From positions 2,063,885 through 2,127,884 of the forward strand of contig NZ_ML123034.1 in the NCBI RefSeq assembly GCF_003846185.1: a stretch of 64,000 nt of DNA, in the 5' to 3' direction. Position 1 is the stretch's first letter, and every line of letters starts with the position of its first letter. The stretch is from Streptomyces sp. ADI96-02. GTDB taxonomy: Bacteria; Actinomycetota; Actinomycetes; Streptomycetales; Streptomycetaceae. The notes below the pieces were generated by a model. That model saw only the letters and a list, made by a program, of their open reading frames with translations. It had not been told where the DNA came from and did no database searches. Positions 56,543 through 64,000 of this stretch are shown piece by piece. A program made the position numbers and the translations under genes.

Positions 56543-57040
56543 ATGACGGACACCAAGTTGAGTCGGCGCGAGGTGTACCTGTTCGCCGAGCGGCTGAAGG
56601 GGCGGGTCGTGGAGACGCCACTGCCGGCGAGCGCCGACTTCAGCCACCGCATGGGCCGCCCGGTGCTGGTCAAGGCCGAGATCATGCAGCACAGCGGCTC
56701 CTTCAAGTACCGGGGGCGATGAACGCGTTGACGAGCCTGCCCCTGGACCGGCGTGCGCGCGGCGTCATCGGAGCGTCGTCCGGGAATCACGGCCCGGCGC
56801 TCGCGCTGGCTGGTCAGCGGCTTAGGGTGCCGGTGACCGTGGTCCTGCCCGAGGACGCTCCGCCGGCCAAGCGTCGTGCGATCGAGCAGTTGGGCGCGAC
56901 GGTGATCACCTACCAGCGTCGCGAGGGCGGGCGGGACGCCATCGCGCTGGTCGAGGCCAACCGGCACGGACTGGCCGTCGTCCCGTCCGCCGAGCACGGG
57001 GCGGTCATCACCGGTGCCGGGACCGTCGCCCTGGAGATGC
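56543..57040 (+). pseudogene. Frameshifted threonine dehydratase-like PLP enzyme
   Basis: Fold-type II PLP enzyme (serine/threonine dehydratase or racemase family). ATG 56543 with GAGGAG opens MTDTKLSRREVYLFAERLKG and reaches the Schiff-base Lys in SGSFKYRG, where the frame ends at TGA 56720. From ATG 56719 another frame continues with MNALTSLPLDRR, SSGNHGPALALAGQ (cofactor/substrate loop) and LEML. Loss of one G in the run at 56712-56716 explains the shift. The protein then stops matching at about 57040 and runs into a C39-peptidase piece, so about half of the enzyme is missing. Confidence 0.8.
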
Positions 57041-57500
57041 TGCTGCGCTTCCAGATCGCCCTGGTACACCGCGACGGGACGGCGCCGACCCTGTGGAACC
57101 TGCGGCGCGGAGCGGTGCGAGCGGGCGCCGACCAGGTCCGAGGAGAGGAGATCCGGGGGCTGATCCACCAGCCGTTCGCCGAGTACGCCATGCAGCCCAC
57201 GGTATGCGGACCGTAGGCCACCCACGGCTCTCCCTCGATGACCTGCGGACGGTGTGCGACACCGGCCGCATGGTCATGGCCAGCGTCTCGAAGGGCATCC
57301 GGACGCCCGAAACGAACCCGCAACGGCTCGGTGGCCACCTCGTCCTCGTCACCGGCGTCTCCGCATCCGGCGACGTTCATTTCAACAACCCCTCAGGCCA
57401 CACCTCAGCCACCCGGAAGGCCGTTCTACCGATCGGAGACTTCGAGCGGTTCTTCGGCGGCCGGGGCGTCAGCCTCGGCCTGCGGCCCCTGAGCCTCAGC
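57041..57500 (+). pseudogene. C39-type (papain-like) peptidase fragment
   Basis: C-terminal part of a C39/BtrH-like cysteine peptidase: DGTAPTLWNLRRGAVRAGAD and IHQPFAEYAM in the frame of the dehydratase, then after a frameshift near 57205 LRTVCDTGRMVMASVSKGIR, GGHLVLVTGVSASGDVHFNN (catalytic His and Asn-type region) and FERFFGGRGVSL. The N-terminal segment with the catalytic Cys is absent. The two upstream pseudogenes and this piece are joined without intergenic DNA, showing deletions between once separate genes. Confidence 0.65.
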
Positions 57501-57623
57501 GCCCCCCTGGTGGTTGACACCAGGGCCCGGCCCGCCCCTGACGACCGGCCACCGAGTAGATCCCGGGCGCGAACCGCGAGAGTCTACGAGGCGACAGCCC
57601 CCGCACCACCCCGAGGAGCACCC

Positions 57624-58427
57624 GTGACAGGCGTCCTGACGACCGACCATCCGGCCTGGGTCGAGACCACGGACGGCGGCCACGCCCGAGCCGTACGAAC
57701 GGCCACGGGCATCTGGGCCCTGTCATGGGACTCCGCGGGCCTGCACCTACGGTGCGTGTCCGGAACGGAAGACGTGAAGCCGCAGGTCGTCTCCACCGAC
57801 CCCGCGTGCCTGCCCGACACCGTCCCTGCTGAACTGAACGCCGGCTTGTGCGGCCTCGGCCCGACACAGCGTCTGGCCAACGGGTGGCTGTGGGACGCGA
57901 TCACCACGGCGATCCTGCGCCAGGTCGTACGCGCGGGGCAGGCCCGCAAGCTCTACCGGGCCTGGTGCTCGGAGTACGGAACCACCGTGGACAGCCCATA
58001 CGGCGAACTGACCGTTGCCCCGTCGGCGGAGCGGGTGCTGAAGCTGGAGGACGAGCAGTTCGCCAGCATCGGAGCGAAGTTCCACCGCAGCGGGTTGAAG
58101 GCGGCTGCGGAGCACTACGTCCGGGACGGCCTGACCTGGCAGCGGCTGAACGCCGGTGATCTTACCGCCGCGCTCGCTAGCGTTCCCCGGATCGGCCCCT
58201 GGACCGCAGCAGCTGCCGCCTGCGACTTCACCGGCGACTTCAGCGCCTACCCGCACGACGACCTCGCGGTCCGCACCTGGGCCGCTCAGATCGCCCCGGC
58301 TCACCCCTGGCCGGGTAAGAAGGACAAGTCGTTTCGCCCGATGTGGACCGCCCTGGCCGGTCCCGACCGCACAGCTCTGCACACCCTGACCCTTTCCACG
58401 CTCACCTGGGGCTCCCATGCCCGCTGA
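57624..58427 (+). CDS. HhH-GPD superfamily (AlkA/DNA glycosylase-like) protein
   Basis: 267 residues from GTG 57624, with GAGGAG upstream. The C-terminal half has a helix-hairpin-helix with VPRIGPWTAA (187-196) and the catalytic-type Asp pair at 212-213 (YPHDDLAVRTWA), as in AlkA-like 3-methyladenine glycosylases. The N-terminal 90 residues are beta-rich. It lacks the FCL cluster cysteines. It is the only complete gene of the wrecked operon apart from the aminotransferase, and lies 12 bases before the radical-SAM gene. In such context it may be a self-resistance or repair function for a DNA-reactive product; that is inference. Confidence 0.75.
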   Translation: MTGVLTTDHPAWVETTDGGHARAVRTATGIWALSWDSAGLHLRCVSGTEDVKPQVVSTDPACLPDTVPAELNAGLCGLGPTQRLANGWLWDAITTAILRQVVRAGQARKLYRAWCSEYGTTVDSPYGELTVAPSAERVLKLEDEQFASIGAKFHRSGLKAAAEHYVRDGLTWQRLNAGDLTAALASVPRIGPWTAAAAACDFTGDFSAYPHDDLAVRTWAAQIAPAHPWPGKKDKSFRPMWTALAGPDRTALHTLTLSTLTWGSHAR

Positions 58428-58439
58428 ACTGGAGGATCG

Positions 58440-58880
58440 ATGCAGGAGTTACCGCTCATCTCGGGCCCCGACCCCGCCCGGGAACTCGACGCCCTGTTCG
58501 TGAACGCGCCGCTGCGCGACTACGAGCAGCGACCGCGCACCAACGACTACACGTTGCCCGTGCTCGGCATGGCGTACATCGCCACGTACGCCCAGCAGGC
58601 CGGATTCAACGTGGGGATCATCGACGCCGAAGCGCACGGGCTCGGCATCGCGGCGACGGCGAAACTCGTCAACACGGCGCGGCCCCGATGGGCGGCGATG
58701 AACCTGCTCGCCCCCACCTACGAGATGTCCGCGCGCATCGCGACGGCCCTCGACCCGGGCATCGCGCTGATGGTCGGCGGGCACCACGCCAAGGCCATGC
58801 CCGACCGCGTGTTGGCAGACCCGCGCATGGCCAACCTCCGGGCCTTGGTCTTGGGCGAAGGGGAACTGCGCAGGGTGTGA
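58440..58880 (+). pseudogene. B12-binding radical-SAM gene truncated at an IS30 remnant
   Basis: 146 readable residues: cobalamin-binding-like domain of a B12-radical-SAM enzyme (DALFVNAPLRDYEQRP, LPVLGMAYIATYAQQAGFNV, GIALMVGGHHAKAMPD, VLGEGE). The sequence breaks off after GEGE, exactly where the radical-SAM domain should begin; the IS30 reading frame starts there. The CxxxCxxC cluster is therefore gone and the product inactive. ATG 58440 has GGAGGA directly upstream and follows the HhH-GPD gene by 12 bases. Confidence 0.78.
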
Positions 58881-59665
58881 GCAGTCGTGAGGCTTGCCGG
58901 ATCGTCGGTAGCAACCGGCGGACCGGCAAGCGGTGGCGTAACGGGAGGGATGCGAGCGGTCGCACCCCGGCAGCTCCGGGCCATCGCGGCCGAGCCGGGC
59001 CGCAGCCCGTCCACAATCAGCCGCGAGCTACGCCGCAACGGCTCCCTCTACAAGGCCAGCAGAGTCTGGGCCTACCGCCCCTGGGCGGCTCAGCGCCGCA
59101 CTGATGCCCGCCGACGCTCTACCACGCCCTCTACGTCCAAGGCCGCGGCGAACCCCGCCGCGAACCGGCCCGGTCCCCGTGTACCGGCAGAACCATGCGC
59201 CGGCCCACCGGCAGTCCTTCAAGCGCCAGCCCCGCATGTCGAAGGACACGGCGATGATCAGCGACCCGCCAGCCGAAGCCCGCAGACCACGCGATCCCAG
59301 GACACCGGGACACCGGGAGCCTTCCCGAAGGCCGACGGCCATCCGCGATGCGCGACACCCTCATCGAGACAGTCAGCACCCTTCCCACCCAGCTCAGGCA
59401 ATCTCTCACCTGGGATCAGGGCTCCGAGACGGCCATGCACAAGCAGTCCAGCGTCGCCACCGACATGCCCGTCTACTTCTGCGACCCCGGCAGTCCATGG
59501 CAGCGCGGCTCGAACGAGAACACCAACGGCCTGCTGCGACAGTGCTTCCCCAAGGCACCGACCTGGCCCGCTACAGCCACCGGGAGCCGGCCGCCGTCGC
59601 CGCCGAGCTGAACAGCCGCCCACGCAAAACGCTCGGCGCGTGGCGAGGTCAGACCCAGTCGACGC
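58868..59665 (+). mobile_element. Degenerate IS30-family transposase
   Basis: Pieces of an IS30 transposase in three frames: VSSREACRIVGSNRRTGKRW (58872), then LRAIAAEPGRSPSTISRELR, LYVQGRGEPRRE, LRQSLTWDQGSE (Asp of DDE), VYFCDPGSPWQRGSNENTNG (Glu of DDE) and VAAELNSRPRKTLG. At least three frameshifts make it inactive. Size about 0.8 kb against 1.0-1.2 kb for an intact element. I found no terminal inverted repeats. It has cut the B12-radical-SAM gene; no trace of the rest of that gene follows in 59666-59911. Confidence 0.85.
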
Positions 59666-59911
59666 CGAGGGCGGCCGGTTCGACGTCGTACCGCCCGGGT
59701 GGTCCGCCCGTGCGCATCGCAGGTCCGTGCGCCTTCGCGCTCCCCGTTTCACGCCGACCGCTCCCCCTTCATCCAGGCTTTCGATGATCACGCTCCGATT
59801 ACGTTTGGATCCGCTTGGCGATCAAGCGGTTTCCGGGACATTCGCACGCGTCGGACCCTCCTCCGTGTCCGGCTGCGGATCCAACGCACCAAGACAAGGA
59901 ACTTCGGCACC

Positions 59912-61360
59912 ATGAAGACCAACGTTGCCTCCACCGGGCCGCATCCGAGCGTTTCCCCCGAGGAGGCCGACCGCCTCACGCGCATGCCCGACCTGGAGCA
60001 GGCGCTCGCCTTCTACCACCGCCACCTGGCGCCCCCCACCGCGGTCGACCTGTCCGTGGCGGAGAACGTCCTCGTCTACGACGACTCGATGCAGAAGACG
60101 GTGTTCGCGAACACGAGCCTGCTGCCCGAGAAGAACATCCACTACTTCCCTCCGTACGGCACCGACGAACTGCGTCAGCAGGTGGCCGCCCTGCTGACGA
60201 AGGCGTTCGGACGCGAGGTGGACGCGGAGAACGTGTTCGGTACGGCGGGCGTCGCCTCCGCACTGGAATGCCTGGCGTTCGCGCTCAAGAACAACGCGCC
60301 CGGCGTTCCGGCACCCCTGGAGGACGGCGACGGGGTACTGATTCCGGCACCCTACTGGCAGGGTTTCAACTGGTCGTTCGAGCAGCGGCCCAAGCTGACC
60401 TGCGTCCCGGTGAACCTTCCCACCGAGGGCCCGCACGCCTTCCGCCTCACGGTGGATCTCATCCGGAATCAGTACGAGGAGCACAAGAAGCAGACCGGCA
60501 GGGCTCCGAGGCTCCTCGTCCTCACCAACCCGCACAACCCGCTGGGTGTCAACTACTCCAAGAGCCTGCTGGAGGACATCTACGCCTGGGCACTCGGCCA
60601 CCGAGACCTGCACATCATCTCCGACGAGATCTACTGCCACTCCCAGCTGGACAGCAGCACAACCCCGTTCACCAGCGCCGTCGCCCTGGACGCCTACAGC
60701 GAGCACCCCACCCGTATCCATGTCGTCTGGGGCTTCGCCAAGGACTTCGGACTCTCCGGCTTCCGTACCGGATTCGTCGTCTCCCAGAACACCGTCGTCA
60801 AGGACGCCATGCTGGGCAGCAAGGACACCGGGGCGGAGGTACGGCACCCGATGTCCTGGTTCACACCCTTCGACTCGCTCAAGCACCACGTGATCGGCGC
60901 CGTTCTTTCCGCCTCGGCCGACGGCCCGGGCTCCGACCTGTACACCACGGTCGCCATGAAGACCTACCGAAGCCTCCTCAGTAAGAGCTTCGCCGAGGCC
61001 AAGGACTCTCTGCGGCGCAACGGCATCAAGCACCTCCACCACGATGGCGACAACGCAGCCCAGTTCTTCTGGCTCGACCTCCGGGACTACCTCGACCTGC
61101 CGGTACCACCCGCCCCCGCCGACACCATGCCCCTCCCGCTCACCGCCCCCGGCCTGGACATCAGAGAAGAGGGCCTCTTCAACTACTTCCGGAGGCAACC
61201 GACCGAGGTGTCCCTGCTCCCCGGCGGCGTCATGCACAGCCCCGCCCCCGGGTTCTTCCGCCTCTGCTACACCGCTCGGCAGCCGGGCGAAGTCAGCGAA
61301 GCCATCGACAGGGTGGGCACGGCACTGGCCCTGTTGAGGCCCCGGGCCCAGCCCTCCTGA
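59912..61360 (+). CDS. ACC-synthase-like class I/II aminotransferase
   Basis: 482-residue fold-type I PLP enzyme. Seen: SVAENVLVYDD and YFPPYGTDELRQQVA near the N-terminus, LTNPHNPLGVNY, Asp238 in ISDEIY, Lys277 (Schiff base) in WGFAKDFGLSGFRTG, and Arg near the C-terminus (GFFRLCY) for carboxylate binding. The order resembles 1-aminocyclopropane-1-carboxylate synthases and related amino acid beta/gamma-processing enzymes found in natural-product clusters. Complete and apparently expressed; AAGGA is 11 bases before ATG 59912. A perfect palindrome terminates it. It may be the last surviving enzyme of the broken cluster. Confidence 0.82.
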   Translation: MKTNVASTGPHPSVSPEEADRLTRMPDLEQALAFYHRHLAPPTAVDLSVAENVLVYDDSMQKTVFANTSLLPEKNIHYFPPYGTDELRQQVAALLTKAFGREVDAENVFGTAGVASALECLAFALKNNAPGVPAPLEDGDGVLIPAPYWQGFNWSFEQRPKLTCVPVNLPTEGPHAFRLTVDLIRNQYEEHKKQTGRAPRLLVLTNPHNPLGVNYSKSLLEDIYAWALGHRDLHIISDEIYCHSQLDSSTTPFTSAVALDAYSEHPTRIHVVWGFAKDFGLSGFRTGFVVSQNTVVKDAMLGSKDTGAEVRHPMSWFTPFDSLKHHVIGAVLSASADGPGSDLYTTVAMKTYRSLLSKSFAEAKDSLRRNGIKHLHHDGDNAAQFFWLDLRDYLDLPVPPAPADTMPLPLTAPGLDIREEGLFNYFRRQPTEVSLLPGGVMHSPAPGFFRLCYTARQPGEVSEAIDRVGTALALLRPRAQPS

Positions 61361-61381
61361 GGCGCCCCACCCGAGTGGATC

Positions 61382-61405
61382 AGCCCGCCGGGATCCCGGC
61401 GGGCT
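61382..61405 (+). terminator. Aminotransferase terminator
   Basis: Perfect 24-bp palindrome (12-bp arms, no separate loop) followed by TTCG, 21 bases after the stop. The rest of 61406-61648 shows no gene. Confidence 0.8.
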
Positions 61406-61648
61406 TTCGCCCCGCTGCCGGCAGGTGCGCCCGCCGCACCGGGGAGGGCCCGCGGGTCGTCCGAGCGCGGCTCGGACGACCGGGTGGTCAACGTCCTCGG
61501 CCATCTCTGACGCCTGTCACCGTCGGATTTCACCGATAGGGCCGGAGAGACGGGGCCGAAGAGTCACCCCAAGGGGCAGGAATCCATCCGATCCGCCACC
61601 TAGCTTCGGTACCGACGAACCATGTCGATCGATTGGGTGGAGCAGCAC

Positions 61649-63076
61649 ATGAAGGACACCGAGGACGCAGGCCGGCCGAGCGGCCACAGCTCCGCCGAAC
61701 TGAAAGGCATACACGACGAGCTGATGAACAGGTACCAGGCGCCGGAACCGGCAGCCGACATCATGCTCTTCGGCCACGGGTCCTACGATCCGTCACGGGG
61801 AAAGATCAGGATGCCGCAGGGCTTCCAGTTCTACGCACCTGAAGAGATGGCTCTGAGCACTACGACTGCGGTTTCCATGGCGTCGCACCAGTCGCACGGC
61901 GTGCCGGTCAAGTTGCAGCCCTATGTCGAGTACCTGCCCAATTACCAGTTCGGCAAGATCGATCAGCACGATCGACTCGCCGTCGCCATGCAGGCGTCAC
62001 TGAGCTCCTCGGGGCGGGAAAAGCTTCGGGTCTGCGGCCAGGACGCCGAGTTCCCGAACGATGTTTTCATGTGCGGCCAGGACTCGGAGGGCTGCGCGTC
62101 GGGAGACCACTCCTGCAGTGGATTGCTCGGTCGATTCAAGGGTCGGACGGTCGCGATCATCTGCTGTCGCATCGACGAAGTCGCCTTTCCCACTCCGGCG
62201 ATGGTCACGGACGATTTCATCTATGGTGGCGAAGAAGCAGGCTACGGCCCCCAGGACGACGGTTCCGCCTATGCCATAGAGTTGCTGCAGTGGTGCCGCG
62301 TCAACCAACCCGACAGCCTCTACTACGACCAAGGGGATTTCGCGGAGTTCTTCTACAAGCTGACGCCGGCGACCCAGGCCCTGTATCTCACGATCAACCC
62401 GATCTACCGCTGGACGCTGGTTCGCGCCCTGTTCCTGCAGGCGGATCACATGAGAGATCCCGCAGGCGCACTATCGCATCTGGCGACGGTCCGGACGCAG
62501 AACGCCAGCGACTTCGCGATGCTTCTGGACAGCACGGACGTGGAAGCCGCTCTGACACCCGATACATACGAAGCGATGGCGGACGCGGAAATCACCCTGC
62601 ATCCGCAGGATATGTACACTTCCAGCGTCCTGGCGGAGCTCCTGGGCGCTGCTAGGGCCGATATGCGCGCCTACGTGGAAAATCAGCCGAACGTGTACAA
62701 GTGGAGAGTCCTGCGGTACGCCCACTCCCTGTCCAACGGCTTCACGTCCAGCGAGGCTCTGCGGACGTACATGAGTCAGAATTACATGGATGGCGACCGG
62801 GACGTCCTGGAGATCTTGCTGTCCTCCGATGGCCCCAAGGACGGCCTGAGCACCCCTGACTACTTCCTGGGAATCATGTGGTTCCTCATCCTCGAAGGAA
62901 ACGACGAAGACTTTCTCGTAAACTTCCAGCACACGGCTGAAGCACCGGAGGTGCGAGAGGCGGTTCTCGCGGATGGCGCCATCTACACCAAACTGGTTGA
63001 ACTGAAAGCGATTCCATCGGACGATTCCGACTACTCCCTCTCGGACTCCGAGGATGGATCGGACTCCGACTACTGA
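61649..63076 (+). CDS. Orphan Cys-containing protein with acidic Ser/Asp tail
   Basis: 475 residues from ATG 61649, which has GGTGGAG at 6-7 bases; ATG 61622 is in frame but lacks a ribosome site. N-terminal half: MLFGHGSYDPSRGKIRMP and QFYAPEEMAL resemble, by eye, the HGxY..P.G..FYAP pattern of the Stv putative-adhesin domain of actinobacterial polymorphic proteins. Then a Cys cluster (VCGQDAEF, MCGQDSEGCASGDHSCSG, AIICCRID). The C-terminal half is helical and ends in DDSDYSLSDSEDGSDSDY. Codon use is less GC-biased than in the core genes. No signal peptide. Could be an effector or defence-type protein; unproven. Confidence 0.75.
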   Translation: MKDTEDAGRPSGHSSAELKGIHDELMNRYQAPEPAADIMLFGHGSYDPSRGKIRMPQGFQFYAPEEMALSTTTAVSMASHQSHGVPVKLQPYVEYLPNYQFGKIDQHDRLAVAMQASLSSSGREKLRVCGQDAEFPNDVFMCGQDSEGCASGDHSCSGLLGRFKGRTVAIICCRIDEVAFPTPAMVTDDFIYGGEEAGYGPQDDGSAYAIELLQWCRVNQPDSLYYDQGDFAEFFYKLTPATQALYLTINPIYRWTLVRALFLQADHMRDPAGALSHLATVRTQNASDFAMLLDSTDVEAALTPDTYEAMADAEITLHPQDMYTSSVLAELLGAARADMRAYVENQPNVYKWRVLRYAHSLSNGFTSSEALRTYMSQNYMDGDRDVLEILLSSDGPKDGLSTPDYFLGIMWFLILEGNDEDFLVNFQHTAEAPEVREAVLADGAIYTKLVELKAIPSDDSDYSLSDSEDGSDSDY

Positions 63077-63714
63077 GGGTTGTCCCGCAAGGCTTCTGGA
63101 TGCCAGAAAGATAAACTTCGACTCGGGTGGCCACCTATTCCACCTGGGGCAGGCCAGGGCGAACGAACAACTGGGGCCGAAGGCGTTCAGGGCTGTCTTC
63201 TCCAGCGCATGGTCCTTGCCGGCTTGGCACAGCCGGTGAAGTCCAGCCGGTGAGGTCCAGGCCCGATGGCCATGCAGACGTAACTCAACGCGGCGGTCCC
63301 GTTCAGGGAGGACAACCCTTGGCCCGCACGCGGTAGCGACCCCGTAAGGCGGCACGCGCCCCGCCAACGCGCCCCCGGCGTGTCCGCGGACCGCGCTCCG
63401 GGGGCGTGCGCGCACGGCGGACACCCGGCGTGAAGCCCCCCGGCGCTGGGGCGGACCACCGGTGCGGGCGGAGGTTGCGCGCAGGAGTCGCGGAGTGCCG
63501 CAACCTTCGGCCCGGTGGAACGTTCGACAGGACGCAGGAACGGGCAAAACGACCACGTACGGCCCGAGGCGGAATCTCCGCCGCCGGGCGCTCCCCACCC
63601 CCGCCCGTCCCGGCCCGAGCCTGCCTCCGAGCCCCGCCGCGCGCCCGTGGGACCCGCCGCCCGCATCTCCTACTCACTCAGGAACCGACGCACCACCTGG
63701 GAAGGAGCGCCACG
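63077..63714. other. Gene-free island segment
   Basis: 638 bases. Contains a short direct repeat (CCGGTGAAGTCCAG / CCGGTGAGGTCCAG at 63233-63259) and a hairpin (63571-63585, GGCGGA/TCCGCC). I see no gene with credible codon bias on either strand; long open frames here are GC artefacts. Confidence 0.5.
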
Positions 63715-64000
63715 ATGGCGACACCGCTGTCAGCCGACAAGCTGCTCAAAGCCCTCCGCGACGAAGGTCTCCACGTCGTCGAGCACCGGAGCTGGCGTAC
63801 CAACAACCGGAATCACAAGGGCCCCTGGGGCCCCGTGCACGGCGTGATGATCCATCACACCGTCACTTCCGGCACTCAGCCCTCGGTGGACCTCTGCTAC
63901 GACGGCCACTCCGCGCTCCCCGGTCCGCTGTGCCACGGCGTGATCGCCAAGGACGGTTCCGTCCATCTCGTGGGCAACGGTCGCGCCAACCACGCCGGGC
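63715..64000 (+). CDS. N-acetylmuramoyl-L-alanine amidase (partial)
   Basis: First 95 codons of an amidase_2 (PGRP-like) endolysin-type protein running off the window. Seen: LSADKLLKALRDEGLHVVEH, VHGVMIHHTVT (zinc His), CYDGHSALPGPLCHGVIAKDGSVHLVGNGRANHAG (in parts). ATG 63715 has AAGGAG at 7 bases. The family cleaves the amide bond between muramic acid and the stem peptide; no signal peptide is seen, as in phage endolysins, so a phage-derived origin within the island is possible. Confidence 0.9.
   Translation, partial: MATPLSADKLLKALRDEGLHVVEHRSWRTNNRNHKGPWGPVHGVMIHHTVTSGTQPSVDLCYDGHSALPGPLCHGVIAKDGSVHLVGNGRANHAG

Noticed and set aside
62690..62720. Second copy of the tRNA-Arg 3' end (attR)
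   Set aside because: Only GAGTCCTGC (9 bases) matches; far too short for an attachment site.
63080..63330. Minus-strand open frames resembling a transposase or integrase
   Set aside because: No block could be matched to a known family; left as unassigned DNA.

Overview
The window is chromosomal DNA from a high-GC actinomycete, almost certainly Streptomyces. Evidence: very high GC with strong third-position bias, GTG and TTG starts, AGGAGG-type ribosome sites, long GC-rich hairpin terminators, a Tat signal, mycothiol-linked and SsbB/Dyn-type genes. From memory, the order rpiB - sodF - pepN - malQ - csn - ssbB - dynB - dynA follows the S. coelicolor core around SCO2627-SCO2685. No alignment was run.

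Layout. 1-10 kb: rpiB, three paralogous APC-type amino-acid permeases with bioY between the first and second, a Tat-exported glycerophosphodiesterase, and the Fe superoxide dismutase gene sodF behind a good candidate Nur (nickel) box. Next come a hexapeptide acyltransferase and a VOC protein whose start lies inside a decayed IS256-type transposase. 10-23 kb: a second VOC protein, an Rv2466c-like DsbA protein, two pepN paralogs, an AbiEi/nuclease-like protein, a TPPII-like secreted S8 protease and asd. 23-32 kb: an operon of a six-fold dodecapeptide-repeat protein, malQ and a small membrane protein; an HNH nuclease; an MscS channel; and a compact csnR-csnH-csnK-like amino-sugar locus without the transporter genes I expect between csnR and csnH.

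32-43.5 kb holds the most coherent system. A four-helix membrane protein (GlnX-like) overlaps a solute-binding protein (GlnH-like). They are followed by a coiled-coil protein of unknown function, a PknG-type kinase, a PP2C phosphatase, a von Willebrand A protein and an FHA protein, all on the plus strand. PknG, PP2C and FHA proteins all carry N-terminal CxxC zinc ribbons. This looks like an enlarged version of the mycobacterial glnX-glnH-pknG amino-acid sensing pathway with its own phosphatase and phosphothreonine reader. 43.5-54 kb: PCMT-like methyltransferase, truncated haemoglobin, thioesterase, EttA, a thioester-domain surface protein with an LAATG sortase signal, then the sporulation-division genes dynA-dynB with ssbB.

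54.5-64 kb is a genomic island that begins directly after a tRNA-Arg(UCU) gene. It contains IS5 and IS30 remnants and the wreck of a biosynthetic operon: an ATP-grasp ligase piece, a frameshifted PLP dehydratase fused to a C39-peptidase piece, an intact HhH-GPD protein, a B12-binding radical-SAM gene cut off at an IS30 remnant, and an intact ACC-synthase-like aminotransferase. Beyond it lie a Cys-rich orphan protein with an acidic tail and the start of an amidase that runs off the window.
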